Source: Gammaproteobacteria bacterium (lineage in GTDB: Bacteria > Pseudomonadota > Gammaproteobacteria > Pseudomonadales > Alcanivoracaceae). Taken from it: 64,000 bases of DNA. The stretch is from the NCBI GenBank assembly GCA_018067045.1, contig JAGPVL010000034.1, forward strand, positions 102,820-166,819, written 5' to 3'. A program made the position numbers and the translations under genes. Of the stretch, positions 46,063-55,064 are shown one piece after another. Numbering within the stretch: position 1 is the first letter of the stretch; the number at the start of each line of letters is the position of its first letter. A model generated the notes under the pieces. The model worked only from the letters and a program-made list of their open reading frames with translations. It ran no database searches and was not told the DNA's origin.

Positions 46063-46207
46063 CGCAGCACCTTATACTTGTCTATTTTTCGCACAAACTC
46101 ATCCAACAATTTAGCCGTACATCCCGCCGAAAAAACCCGATAAAACACGCTTGGCAGCGCAGCGTTTTCACGTACACTGAAAGGACAACTACATTCAGGG
46201 ATACGCT

Positions 46208-46441
46208 ATGCCGTTTAACACCGAGATAACCGAAGAGCTCAATATTCTCGCTCGTTACACCCTAGAAACAACGCAAGAGGGACTGAAGATTCACTCAAAC
46301 GCAGAGCCCAGCGTGATTGCCGCAGCACAGCGTTTATTTGATAAAGGATTAATCTCTCAGCCAGACGGCGGCTACCTTACCGACCTAGGCCGCAAAGCGA
46401 CCGAGCATGCTCAGGATTTATTGTCGATTGTTGCAGCCTAG
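46208..46441 (+). CDS. TIGR02647-family small protein
   Basis: 77 residues with AGGGA well placed before the ATG. The sequence MPFNTEITEELNILARYTL and GGYLTDLGRKATEHAQDL match a small conserved gammaproteobacterial family (TIGR02647), of predicted winged-helix character and unknown function. Ends head-on with the DUF3703 gene, with a hairpin region between. Confidence 0.85.
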   Translation: MPFNTEITEELNILARYTLETTQEGLKIHSNAEPSVIAAAQRLFDKGLISQPDGGYLTDLGRKATEHAQDLLSIVAA

Positions 46442-46470
46442 CGCTTAGTTGCACGCCAGAACTGAACACC

Positions 46471-46536
46471 GAGGTGCGGTCAAGCACCTCCTCACATCGC
46501 TTAAACGCTTTCATGATAGAGCGCCTTTAAGCGATG
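46471..46536. terminator. Two hairpins between convergent genes, probable terminator
   Basis: GAGGTGC/GCACCTC (46471-46490) and a longer pairing CATCGCTTAAA.../...TTTAAGCGATG (46495-46536). No clear U-run follows, so termination is inferred from position between two converging genes. Confidence 0.5.
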
Positions 46537-46539
46537 CCT

Positions 46540-46887
46540 TTAATCCTCCGCATTCAGGATTCTCTGCATTTCTTCATCTACGGGCATGCGTTTAAACATG
46601 CTGATATTTGAGCCGCCGGTATTGCCTGTCGGCACAACACCCACTGCTGATCCCACCCCACCCAACAGCATACGAACCATCTGCCCGAGAACGGCCTGAG
46701 CATTTTTGCGTCGCCACTCAACGCGCGACAAATGCCAATGCGAGACAATATGCGGCCACACATAAGCCTGCCCGATAAGATGCGCTCGCTCTAGGTGATA
46801 GGTGGCCGCATCAAGATCGCGCTGCGCCATGTGTGCCCTAGCTAACGCCAGCTCTACTGCAAATGCTTTTCGATTGAACCGCTTCAT
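46540..46887 (-). CDS. DUF3703-family protein
   Basis: 115 residues from the ATG at 46887, GAGG six bases upstream; an in-frame GTG at 46902 is less likely. Helical, with a TPR-like start (AFAVELALARAHMAQRDLDAATYHLERAHLIGQ) interrupted by description here, then VWPHIVSHWHLSRVEWRR, the family hallmark. Often found beside metal or mercury resistance genes in other bacteria, but no such genes are present here. Function unknown. Confidence 0.85.
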   Translation of the reverse strand: MKRFNRKAFAVELALARAHMAQRDLDAATYHLERAHLIGQAYVWPHIVSHWHLSRVEWRRKNAQAVLGQMVRMLLGGVGSAVGVVPTGNTGGSNISMFKRMPVDEEMQRILNAED

Positions 46888-46968
46888 AGACAACCTCAAC
46901 ACTGCATAAACGAACTACAGCAGATTAGTAGCGATGGGCAACCCCAAGGTCAACACTCGAAATGACGA

Positions 46969-47700
46969 TTAGAACGGGCAGGCACACTCACCCACTATGC
47001 GATTTCCCGTAACGGGATGATCGAACGCTAGCGTGGCAGCGTGTAACAACAACCGATCCGCCGCTGCGAGCGTTTCGTTATTGCCGTATAAATCACAGCC
47101 GAGAATGACGTGACCAATAGCCTGACTATGAATGCGCAACTGATGTGTGCGGCCTGTTTGCGGAGTAAATAACACCCGTGTTCTTTGCGGACTTTGCAAG
47201 CGTTCAAGCACCTGATACGCACTGCTCGCCGCTTTGCCGGCCTGCTGGCAGATCTTTACGCGAGGGAAGTTCGGTGGATCTTTGGCAATGGGCGCGGAGA
47301 TAACGCCAGTGTCGTCAAGCAGCTCGCCGTCTAACATCGCGATATAGGTTTTGCTAATCGTGCGCCGCTGAAACTGCTTGGTAAGCGTGGCGTTAACCGT
47401 CTTGTTCAGCGCCACCACCATAATGCCTGAGGTACCGAAATCGAGCCGATGCACCATCGTTGCCGAGGGATACATCTGCTCCAGACGATAATGCACTGAG
47501 TCTTTATTGAGAGGATTTTTGCCGGACAAACTCAGCAGACCGCTGGGCTTATTAATCAATAACAGCGATTCATCTTCAAACAAAATCTCGATATCTTCAT
47601 GGCAAATAGGCGCGATAAAGGTATCGGTTACCGGAGCGAGTGGTTTAACGATTGACTTAACGGCTTGCTCAACAATAGGTGCAGCGTCAGATGTGGCCAT
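46969..47700 (-). CDS. RluA-family pseudouridine synthase
   Basis: 243 residues from the ATG at 47700; an in-frame GTG at 47712 is also possible. The core catalytic block VHRLDFGTSGIMVVALNK holds the nucleophilic Asp; LLINKPSGLLSLSG and GRTHQLRIHSQAIGH are the other conserved motifs. There is no S4 domain, as in RluA/TruC-like members. It isomerises uridine in an rRNA or tRNA; which site cannot be told from sequence alone. Confidence 0.92.
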   Translation of the reverse strand: MATSDAAPIVEQAVKSIVKPLAPVTDTFIAPICHEDIEILFEDESLLLINKPSGLLSLSGKNPLNKDSVHYRLEQMYPSATMVHRLDFGTSGIMVVALNKTVNATLTKQFQRRTISKTYIAMLDGELLDDTGVISAPIAKDPPNFPRVKICQQAGKAASSAYQVLERLQSPQRTRVLFTPQTGRTHQLRIHSQAIGHVILGCDLYGNNETLAAADRLLLHAATLAFDHPVTGNRIVGECACPF

Positions 47701-47770
47701 TAAACGAACCACGCCCGTCGCACGTCGACGCCTGCTGTAATCTTTGTCTTGAGTTCAACTTTGACGCAAA

Positions 47771-48313
47771 TCACCACATTAGGTCATCAGGAATTTGATA
47801 CGCCGCATACGGATCGTCTTCGTCTACTTCGTCAACCGATCCGGTGTTTAGCGTCACCACCAAACTTTCGTCGCGCTGGGCGATCTTTTCGGCAATCACT
47901 CTTGGCAACACGAAGTAACTTGGGTCTTGTACATTCGGCAACTTCACAATCGCGACCACGCCGCGCACCAACTGCGAATGCTGTAATGCGTTCACGTAGA
48001 TTTTTTTAATCTTGGTCGCGTCGGTGAACTGATACGCCATTTGGCCGCCGTCGATCGAAATCTGATGAGTCTGAATCAGCTGGGTAATCTGAGCGGCCAG
48101 CGCTTTCTGTGCAGCCACTTCATTCTTCTTCTGGTTCAGCTCTTTGTCACGCAGAGTCTTTTCTTCACGGGCTTGCTGCGCCAACCGCTTAGCCTCTTCC
48201 GCTTCTGGCGTGGTCTTTACCCGCTGAACATTCTGCGCGTTACGCAAAGCTTTCGCCTTGTTGCGCTTTACCAAACCCGCACCGAGCAACTGTTCCTGAA
48301 GAGACTTTGTCAT
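47771..48313 (-). CDS. yaiL: DUF2058-family protein, YaiL-like
   Basis: 180 residues. Opens MTKSLQEQLLGAGLVKRNKAK, here shown to residue 21 less one, followed by a long charged helix (EAEEAKRLAQQAREEKTLRD) and a small C-terminal beta domain (YQFTDATKIKKIYVNALQHS, GVVAIVKL, YFVLPRVIAEKI). Same length and layout as E. coli YaiL, a nucleoprotein/polysome-associated protein of unknown function. The gene faces the REP array on its upstream side. Confidence 0.92.
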   Translation of the reverse strand: MTKSLQEQLLGAGLVKRNKAKALRNAQNVQRVKTTPEAEEAKRLAQQAREEKTLRDKELNQKKNEVAAQKALAAQITQLIQTHQISIDGGQMAYQFTDATKIKKIYVNALQHSQLVRGVVAIVKLPNVQDPSYFVLPRVIAEKIAQRDESLVVTLNTGSVDEVDEDDPYAAYQIPDDLMW

Positions 48314-48437
48314 CTTGTGTGTACACCTTTATCTGTGAAGCGCGCTTAGCGCTCCTGCATCTGTCAGGGTTATTGCGATCTGTTGGCCATGATAGCAAAG
48401 ATGGGGGGATGAGCTAAGGGGGGATGGCTTTTGGTTT

Positions 48438-48912
48438 AGGTGGCGTCGGGTTTGCAAGCGAGGCGCTTCGTTGGGAGTCCCATCGCCTGCAAGCAGCCTC
48501 CCACAAGAACCTATCGGAGCAGCACCTTCGAGACCTGATTACAGGGGTGGACTTTGTTGGGGCTTCGCTTGCAGGGCAAGCTCCTACAAAGACTGAACCT
48601 AACTGCTTCCTTGTGGGAGGCAGCTTGCTGCCTCTCACAAAAACCGATCTGAGCAGCACCTTCGAGGTCTGATTGTGGCGGTGGACTTTGTTGGAGGCTT
48701 CGCTTGCAGGGCAAGCTCCTACAAAGACTGAACCTAACTGCTTCCTTGTGGGAGGCTGCTTGCTGCCTCCCACAAAAACCGATCTGAGCAGCACCTTCGA
48801 GGTCTGATTGTAGCGGTGGACTTTGTTGGGGGCTTCGCTTGCAGGGCAAGCTCCTACAAAAACTGAATCTAACTGGTGCCTTGTGGGAGGCTGCTTGCAG
48901 GCGAATTCTTTG
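48438..48912. repeat. REP/BIME array, three copies of a ~134-bp unit
   Basis: The anchor GAGCAGCACCTTCGAG recurs at 48517 (slightly diverged), 48651 and 48786, giving periods of 134 and 135 bases. Each unit holds two REP-like elements in opposite orientation: TTCGCTTGCAGGGCAAGCTC and CTTGTGGGAGGCTGCTTGC. Frames across it are repeats, not genes. Confidence 0.92.
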
Positions 48913-48950
48913 ATTCTGGCTGGCCGCAGTAGGAGGCTGGGCTGGAGTGT

Positions 48951-49664
48951 TTATTGATTCGCTGGGTCGGTTAACGAGGTCACTTCTTCAGGGCTGAGGG
49001 TGCGGCTTTCGCCTGGGGATAGGGTGTTATCGAGAACTAGGCTGCCGATCGCTGTGCGGTGTAGGGTCAGTACGGTGTTATCAAAGCGGCCAAACATGCG
49101 CTTAATCTGATGGTAACGCCCTTCGCACAAGATAACTTCGGCGCTAAAGTCGTCGAGAATAATCAGTTCAACCGGCCGCGTGGTAATCCCTTCGTAGGCA
49201 AAGTGCATGCCTTCAGCAAACGCGTCGATATAGGTTTGGGTTAATGGCTTATCCACCGTCACGCGATAGCGCTTACGAATATTATTGTCGGGCAAACTGA
49301 GATTGCGCGACCAACGTCCATCGTTGGTCAGTAACAACAGGCCTGTGGAATTGAAATCAAGGCGTCCGGCTATATGCAGGTCATCGGCGTATTCATGTTC
49401 AAGTAAATCCACCACGGTTTTGTGCCGCGGGTCCTTCGTGGCACTGACCACACCCTGCGGTTTGTTCAACATGATATAGCACGGAGCGTGCTGCTGAAGA
49501 ATACGGTCATCGAGTTCAATGTGGCTGAACTGGGTAATCATCTGATCGGCATCACGAACCACCACCGCATCAACGCGCACACGACCGCTGGCAAGCAACG
49601 GTTTAATCGCTTTGCGTTGAAGCGCGAGGTGTTTACTTAAAAAGCGATCTAGACGTGCCTGCAT
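48951..49664 (-). CDS. rsuA: 16S rRNA pseudouridine(516) synthase
   Basis: 237 residues. N-terminal S4 RNA-binding domain (MQARLDRFLSKHLALQRKA... VRVDAVVV), then the RsuA catalytic motif AGRLDFNSTGLLLLTNDG with the Asp nucleophile, HKTVVDLLE and GRYHQIKRMFG. Length and order match RsuA, which makes pseudouridine 516 of 16S rRNA. AGAG lies seven bases before the ATG. RsuA rather than RluB/E/F is favoured by length and by the S4 start, but not proven. Confidence 0.88.
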   Translation of the reverse strand: MQARLDRFLSKHLALQRKAIKPLLASGRVRVDAVVVRDADQMITQFSHIELDDRILQQHAPCYIMLNKPQGVVSATKDPRHKTVVDLLEHEYADDLHIAGRLDFNSTGLLLLTNDGRWSRNLSLPDNNIRKRYRVTVDKPLTQTYIDAFAEGMHFAYEGITTRPVELIILDDFSAEVILCEGRYHQIKRMFGRFDNTVLTLHRTAIGSLVLDNTLSPGESRTLSPEEVTSLTDPANQ

Positions 49665-49751
49665 GCATATCTCTTGTTAAAGACAACCGTTGGCATCTCG
49701 CTTATCACCTTAGCGGAGCGCCAAGACAATAAGCGAGACACAAACCCTCAA

Positions 49752-51983
49752 CTACATTCCCTGCGCGATTTTCGCTTTGCGGATCAGCTGAACCAGCTCG
49801 GTGCGGTAGCCATACAAGTCTTCGCCTTTGTTGGCTTGGGCCAACGCTAAGGCGTCATCGTAATCCCAGTCGCCGGTGTATTTTCCTCCCCGTAATAGCT
49901 GGGAGAAACCGGCTACGGCGGTGGCAAACTGTGTTTCACGGCTTACCCAAGGCGCGACCTTACTCTTTTCGTTCACGGTGTTGTGAGCGGGCACAGGCTG
50001 GTCGATCAATTTCGACTTACTCTCGCCCGGCAACTTATAGCGCAGTTTTACGAAAGCATATTCGTCGCTTTGATTAGCCTCGGCAGCAGAGGCTTTCGCG
50101 TAGCGCGATGGATCAATCAACGTATCCGCGCCGACTGGAGTGAACTCGTAGATCGCCGTGACCGTATGACCAGCACCAATATCGCCCGCATCAACCGCAT
50201 CATTATTAAAATCTTCTTGTGCCAACGCCCGTGTTTCGTATCCGATCAGGCGGTACTCAGCGACCGTATTGGGATTAAACTCCACCTGAATTTTGACGTC
50301 TTGGGCAATCGGGAACAGTGACGAAGTCGCTTCAGTGACCAGCACTTTTTGCGCTTCACTTAAAGTATCGATATACGCGGCGATACCGTTACCGTTCTGG
50401 GCCAGCTCTTGCATCAGGTGATCATGGTAGTTGCCCTGACCAAAACCCAATACCGACAAATAAATGCCCTTCTCGCGCTCGCGCTCAACAAAGCCTTTCA
50501 GCTCATCACGATCGCGAATGCCAACATTAAAATCGCCGTCAGTGGCAAGCACCACGCGGTTCACCGCATTTTTATCAAAATTGGCACTGGCCAACTGATA
50601 GGCTAACGCAATGCCTTCACCACCCGCCGTTGAACCGCCAGCAGACAGTTGATTAAGCGCCTGCATGATTTTCTGTTTTTGGTTGGCCGGTGTTGGCTCC
50701 AATACCGTTCCTGCCGCACCGGCATAGACCGCAATCGCTACCGAATCGTTTTCATCTAACTGACCCAATAGTAATTCCAGCGATTGCTTCACCAGCGGCA
50801 ATTTATCCGGGCTGTTCATGCTGCCGGATACATCTAACAAGAACACCAAGTTGGTATTGGGCTTTTCAGTCGCCGCTATCTCATACCCTTTGATGCCGAT
50901 GTGCATAAGCTTGTTGCCCGCCTTCCACGGGGAATCACTGACCACCACATTGGTAGAAAATGGCTCCGCTTTACTGGCAGGCAAGGGGTAGGCGTAATCG
51001 AAATAGTTGAGCATTTCTTCGCTACGCACCGCGTCTTTTTGCGGCAGTACGCCCTGATTTAATTGGCGCCGAACAAAACTATACGACGCAGTATCAACGT
51101 CTGTAGAAAACGTCGACACGGGCTCATCGGCAACGCGCTTAACGGGATTGTCTTCCACGTGCTCGAAGTCATCACGGCCCACATCTTGATAGCCTTGTGG
51201 TGCAATCACATCTGCCGACGAAATACGTGACGGTGTCGCAACGGGCGCCGATGCAGGCACGTAACCGGACGCCATACTGTCTGCGCTAAGCTTGCTCAAC
51301 GCACGGGAGCGTTTACTTTCGTGCTGCGCCACTTCCTCCGCCATACGCCGCTCAAGCGCGGGCGCCATCAACATTCCAGAAACCGCTTCGTCTTTTTTCG
51401 CCAAGGCTTGCGGATGTGCAGCTGCCATCTCTTGTTCTAGCGGCTTCTCCTTGCGCGCAGGTGCTTGGCTGGAAATCTCATCAATACGTGCAACGCCGTC
51501 TCGTTCTGTCATTTCAGTCGTCGGCGCCGTTAAGCCTAGCTGGCCTGGGTACTGCTGACTGACCACCACGGATATCACCAGCACGCTGGCAGCGGCCACG
51601 CCGCTATAAAGCCAAGGGTTCGCTTGATTGATCTTCGCTGCGTTTTTTCCGGCTTTGTTTTTCCCAGTATTGTTTTTCATCGCTCGTCGTCCAGAGTTGT
51701 GGGTATTACTCCTTTGACGGACGCGATGGAAGAATCCTTGGTGAACAGATGAAATTAGTCTCTTTTCCGGCGCTTCTTTTGATTCAGACACCGCTTCAGC
51801 GCCCGGCGCGGCGGCCTGGATTGAACCCAAACTCTCCTCAAAACGCTCATCAAACGCCTGCATAGCGGCGCTCAGCGCCGCTGCTTTCGCTTTCGCGTCC
51901 GGCTTCATTTGCGCCGCCTGACGCAGCGCCTCTTCGACAGCGCTTTGCTTCTCGTCTAGATGCTTATCATCATGGTCGCTCAT
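49752..51983 (-). CDS. Membrane-anchored von Willebrand factor A protein, YfbK-like
   Basis: 743 residues. Cytoplasmic N-terminus of about 120 residues (an anti-sigma-like helical segment EKQSAVEEALRQAAQMK), one membrane segment near 125-145 (WLYSGVAAASVLVISVVV), then a periplasmic part with the YfbK N-terminal block (VSTFSTDVDTASYSFVRRQL) and a vWA domain with MIDAS FLLDVSGSMNS, followed by DUF3520 (TVTAIYEFTPV; FVKLRYKLPG). Its start overlaps the sigma-factor stop by ATGA, so translation is coupled. An anti-sigma function is inferred from that coupling. Confidence 0.9.
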   Translation of the reverse strand: MSDHDDKHLDEKQSAVEEALRQAAQMKPDAKAKAAALSAAMQAFDERFEESLGSIQAAAPGAEAVSESKEAPEKRLISSVHQGFFHRVRQRSNTHNSGRRAMKNNTGKNKAGKNAAKINQANPWLYSGVAAASVLVISVVVSQQYPGQLGLTAPTTEMTERDGVARIDEISSQAPARKEKPLEQEMAAAHPQALAKKDEAVSGMLMAPALERRMAEEVAQHESKRSRALSKLSADSMASGYVPASAPVATPSRISSADVIAPQGYQDVGRDDFEHVEDNPVKRVADEPVSTFSTDVDTASYSFVRRQLNQGVLPQKDAVRSEEMLNYFDYAYPLPASKAEPFSTNVVVSDSPWKAGNKLMHIGIKGYEIAATEKPNTNLVFLLDVSGSMNSPDKLPLVKQSLELLLGQLDENDSVAIAVYAGAAGTVLEPTPANQKQKIMQALNQLSAGGSTAGGEGIALAYQLASANFDKNAVNRVVLATDGDFNVGIRDRDELKGFVEREREKGIYLSVLGFGQGNYHDHLMQELAQNGNGIAAYIDTLSEAQKVLVTEATSSLFPIAQDVKIQVEFNPNTVAEYRLIGYETRALAQEDFNNDAVDAGDIGAGHTVTAIYEFTPVGADTLIDPSRYAKASAAEANQSDEYAFVKLRYKLPGESKSKLIDQPVPAHNTVNEKSKVAPWVSRETQFATAVAGFSQLLRGGKYTGDWDYDDALALAQANKGEDLYGYRTELVQLIRKAKIAQGM

Positions 51984-52534
51984 CGCTCACCTCCGCTCTC
52001 AGCGCGCCAGGTCTTCAATTTCTTCCGTACCTCATGGATTCGCCACGACACCGTACTTTCTTTCACGTCTAACACTTCGGCGGCCTCGCGGTGATTTAAC
52101 CCTTCTCCAAACACCAGCAATAACGTTTCTCTAAAGCCCTCACCCAACGACGCCACCCATAGCAATAACGTCTCCAGATAAATTGCCACATCGGTTTTAT
52201 CTTCCGTGGCAATCGTCAGCAGAATATCCGTGCTGCCGTCGCCCTGCGGCTGCACCCGCTGATGCTGATGCCGCGCCTGAGACTGCTGCCAATCTTTCGC
52301 ACAATTAATCACCAGCCGATACAGCCAGGTGCGAAACGCCGATTCAAACCGAAACTGACCAATGCTCTGCGCCAACTTAATACTGGCCTGTTGAGCAATA
52401 TCTTCCGCATCTTCGCGCACCCCACACCACTGCATCGCGATACGAAACATAACGTCGTATTCACGCTCAATCAGCGTCGAGAACGCCTCACGCTGGCCAG
52501 CTTGCGCCGCCTCAATGAGCAACCTGTCGGTCAT
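51980..52534 (-). CDS. ECF RNA polymerase sigma factor
   Basis: 184 residues. Region 2 is YDVMFRIAMQWCGVREDAEDIAQ (divided here only by listing) with RFESAFRTWLYRLVINCAKDW, region 4 is REAAEVLDVKESTVSWRIHEVRKKL. No linked extracytoplasmic sensor other than the coupled vWA membrane protein that starts within its stop codon. It probably directs its own operon, but no ECF promoter motif was identified upstream. Confidence 0.93.
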   Translation of the reverse strand: MTDRLLIEAAQAGQREAFSTLIEREYDVMFRIAMQWCGVREDAEDIAQQASIKLAQSIGQFRFESAFRTWLYRLVINCAKDWQQSQARHQHQRVQPQGDGSTDILLTIATEDKTDVAIYLETLLLWVASLGEGFRETLLLVFGEGLNHREAAEVLDVKESTVSWRIHEVRKKLKTWRAESGGER

Positions 52535-52771
52535 AACGGAAGGAGTCCTAACATCGGTTTAACGGTTAGACGAAGAGAACAGCGAAATCCTTGGTGGGTC
52601 ACTGCAATCGTGTGGATGTGCTACAGGATATGAAACGGGAGCGGTGACGTATAGAGGCTATCGGTGAACATTAAGCAAGTAGTAGCTTGATGCTCGCTAC
52701 TCATTATTTCAGCGCCTTCCATCTAGTCGCTCCACCCCAACAACTTTTACTTGCACCCTCGACACAACAAA

Positions 52772-53440
52772 TCACCCCTCCTCCAACCCAAGCAAACGCG
52801 CATAAAAAGCATCTGCCATTGCGGCTTCCCAATCTTCTCTAGTGCCGAGCATGGCGAAAGCGTTGCGGGCCATTACCTGCATATAGACGGGCATTTCTGA
52901 ATGGTCGGCGGCGACGCAAAACTGGTAGCCGAGAAATTCGATGCTGTGGACGAGACTGCTTAGGGCGACGTCGGTGGGGCGTGGTGCGTCGTAGTTGCTC
53001 ATCATGGTGGCGATCATTTTCATGATGCGTAGGTTGTGAGCAGTGCGATGAGTGCAAACCGGTGAGGTTGTGTCGTGCAGCTCGCGAAAACGCGCTTGCA
53101 TCAGTGTGCCTTGTGCGCGCCCCCAATTAAGGTAGCCGCTGAGGATCATGGGGAGGTAGTCGTAATAGCGTTTTTGCTCAGTGGTAAAGATTTTGTTCAG
53201 TAGGGCTTCGACGTCGTCATTCATGCCAATAACGAGTTGCTCGATCGCTTCGCGCGCGGAGGCAAAGTATTTATAAAAGGTCGGTCGTGATACGCCAGCT
53301 TCTTCAAGAATCATTTCCACGGTGGTGTTGTGAATACCCCGCTCGCCATAGACGATTCGCGTTGCGGCAAGCAAACGCTCGCGCGCATCAAACGCTTTGC
53401 CCGGCGGGCGGCCTCGCTTACGAGGGACTGAGGTTGTCAT
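52772..53440 (-). CDS. TetR-family transcriptional regulator
   Basis: 222 residues. AT-hook-like N-terminal extension (PRKRGRPPGK) precedes the TetR helix-turn-helix (RLLAATRIVYGERGIHNTTV, then GVSRPTFYKYFASAREAIEQL). The C-terminal ligand domain is helical and unassignable. Divergent to lipase copy 2 across 560 bases of repeat-rich DNA that contains a 38-base AT-rich palindrome, a candidate operator. The ligand may be a fatty acid or related compound (inference). Confidence 0.92.
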   Translation of the reverse strand: MTTSVPRKRGRPPGKAFDARERLLAATRIVYGERGIHNTTVEMILEEAGVSRPTFYKYFASAREAIEQLVIGMNDDVEALLNKIFTTEQKRYYDYLPMILSGYLNWGRAQGTLMQARFRELHDTTSPVCTHRTAHNLRIMKMIATMMSNYDAPRPTDVALSSLVHSIEFLGYQFCVAADHSEMPVYMQVMARNAFAMLGTREDWEAAMADAFYARLLGLEEG

Positions 53441-53720
53441 GGTTCAAGCACTCCGTATGGCGACCGCAGTTATGCTGCCCCGCCCTATTAATCTGCTGTA
53501 CTAATCTTGGCGGCTAAACCTCACGCCAATCTGCGGACTAGGCGCTTACCCCTAAACAGTGGCCTTAGAGACCCACGCGCGCGCCACCTGACAGCCTAAA
53601 CCAACCATCGCCTAACAGGCATGTTAACCACCGCCAGCGGCGTCAGAATTGGCCAAAAGCGCGGAAACTATGCCATATCTACTGAAATAGACCCAATAAG
53701 TTCTAACATTTCGCTTTTTC
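53441..53720. other. Upstream region of TetR gene
   Basis: 280 bases between the TetR start and the AT-rich palindrome, G+C-rich toward the gene, with no gene or repeat that I recognise. It is part of the 560-base divergent space shared with lipase copy 2. Confidence 0.4.
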
Positions 53721-53758
53721 ATAATTAATTAATATTAACATTAGTGTTAATTAATTAT
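53721..53758. promoter_or_regulatory. 38-bp AT-rich interrupted palindrome
   Basis: ATAATTAATTAA at the left end is matched by its exact complement at the right end (TTAATTAATTAT). The inner arms TATTAACA and TTAGTGTTA pair with a few mismatches. It lies between a TetR gene and lipase copy 2, so it may be a TetR operator or the core of an AT-rich promoter. Confidence 0.65.
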
Positions 53759-53854
53759 GGCAGTTCCTTTATGCTCGGCGCAGCACCCTTAGAATCAGAT
53801 CAATATTCATCCGGTGCGAATGCGCCAAGCTCAGATTCACCTGTTCCGATTCAC

Positions 53855-53948
53855 GTAGTACAGAGGGGCGTACTACCGAAGATAAATATTAGTAGTACCG
53901 AAAATCACCATACCGCTGATTGTAGTATCGCGGATTATTGTAGTACCG
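53855..53948. promoter_or_regulatory. Cluster of GTAGTACCG motifs upstream of lipase copy 2
   Basis: GTAGTAC occurs at 53855 and in reverse (GTACTAC) at 53870, forming a perfect inverted pair; forward copies follow at 53892 (GTAGTACCG), 53922 (GTAGTATCG) and 53940 (GTAGTACCG), the last within 55 bases of the lipase start. Spacing is 37, 30 and 18 bases. Multiple protein sites or a repeat-encoded leader frame are possible. This cluster is absent upstream of lipase copy 1. Confidence 0.6.
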
Positions 53949-54000
53949 CCGATTACAGCACCTAACAAAACAACAAATCGCTAATAGGCAGGACGACACC

Positions 54001-54966
54001 ATGACTAAATTACGCTATCACGCTGCACTCGCTTTAATCCTCGGGAGCTCGATCATGAGCCTTTCCAGCCACGCGCAAGCTGGCTGGTTTTCTTCTTTGT
54101 TCAAGAAAGACACGTACACCGAAACACGCTACCCCATCGTGTTAGCCCACGGGCTGTTCGGGTTCGATGACATTGCCGGCTACAACTATTGGTATCAAAT
54201 ACCAGAAGAGCTACGCCGCAGTGGCGCAGAGGTTTATGTATCACAAGTTGCCGCCGCCAATAGCAATGAGGTGCGCGGAGAGCAACTGGCTCGTCAAGTG
54301 GAAAGCGTTATGGCGGCGACCGGCGCAAGCAAAGTAAATCTGATTGGCCACAGTCAAGGCGGCCCGACTGTTCGTTATGTCGCGTCGGTTTACCCGCACT
54401 ACATCGCGTCGGCGACCAGCATCGCAGGCCCGCACACCGGCGCCAAAGCTGCCGATGTATTACTCGGTGTGCAGGACGCATCACCACTGACCGCGGATGT
54501 GCTTGGCTCCATCGTCAACAGCGCCGTTGGCTTCCTCGATTTAATATCCGGTGGCGGATATGACCAATCATCTCTGGACGCGCTGTATGCGCTGTCCACC
54601 AGAGGAAGTGCTGAGTTTAACGCGCTTCATCCTGAGGGCCTGCCGGCAAACTATTGTGATGAAGGTACCGAGCTGGAAAGCAACGGCGTTCGTTACTACT
54701 CATGGTCTGGCGCCACGCCAATGACAACGTTGTTAGACCCGTCCGATTTAGGCATGGTCGCGCTTTCTTTACTTTACCAAGGTGAGCCAAACGATGGCCT
54801 CGTTTCCAGCTGCTCGAGCCATTTAGGTAAGGTGATCCGTGACAACTACCGCATGAACCACCTTGATGAAGTGAATCAGATTATTGGACTGGTGAGCATA
54901 TTCGACACCAATCCTAAGTCTGTTTTTAGACAGCATGCTAACCGTCTAAAAGGAAAAGGGCTGTAG
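54001..54966 (+). CDS. lipA: Secreted triacylglycerol lipase, Pseudomonas family I type (copy 2)
   Basis: 321 residues. Signal peptide ends near residue 27 (HAQAG). YPIVLAHGLFGFDD, elbow GHSQGG (Ser118), LVSSCSSHLGKVIRDNYRMNHLDEVNQ (given in parts: NDGLVSSC and NHLDEVNQ) supply the full family pattern including the Asp/His and calcium regions. It is closely similar to copy 1 at 836 in length and order, but it has the standard GHSQGG elbow. No lif foldase gene follows; the next gene is a START-domain protein. Regulation probably involves the TetR gene and upstream repeats. Confidence 0.94.
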   Translation: MTKLRYHAALALILGSSIMSLSSHAQAGWFSSLFKKDTYTETRYPIVLAHGLFGFDDIAGYNYWYQIPEELRRSGAEVYVSQVAAANSNEVRGEQLARQVESVMAATGASKVNLIGHSQGGPTVRYVASVYPHYIASATSIAGPHTGAKAADVLLGVQDASPLTADVLGSIVNSAVGFLDLISGGGYDQSSLDALYALSTRGSAEFNALHPEGLPANYCDEGTELESNGVRYYSWSGATPMTTLLDPSDLGMVALSLLYQGEPNDGLVSSCSSHLGKVIRDNYRMNHLDEVNQIIGLVSIFDTNPKSVFRQHANRLKGKGL

Positions 54967-55031
54967 TTTTTCGTCTAAAACGAAGCTCCTTGCTTTAATG
55001 AAAAGGGCTTTGGATTAACGTTGGTACATGC

Positions 55032-55064
55032 AATTGTTTGCCTGCCTCGTGCGGGCAAACAATT
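55032..55064 (+). terminator. Strong hairpin after lipase copy 2
   Basis: AATTGTTTGCC and GGCAAACAATT form an 11-base-pair perfect stem with an 11-base loop, 66 bases after the lipase stop. There is no U-run, so it is either a factor-assisted terminator or an mRNA-stabilising hairpin. Confidence 0.55.

Noticed and set aside
48414..48849. Long frames in the REP array encoding repeated Cys/Arg/Ser segments
   Set aside because: They are translations of tandem REP units, in several frames, with no start context.
48438..48912. CRISPR array
   Set aside because: The unit is about 134 bases with internal opposed REP elements; there are no short repeats with unique spacers and no cas gene.
53744..53965. 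73-codon frame upstream of lipase copy 2 with a repetitive C-terminus
   Set aside because: Starts from GTG inside the AT-rich palindrome without a ribosome site; the repeats are better read as DNA motifs, though a leader peptide is not excluded.
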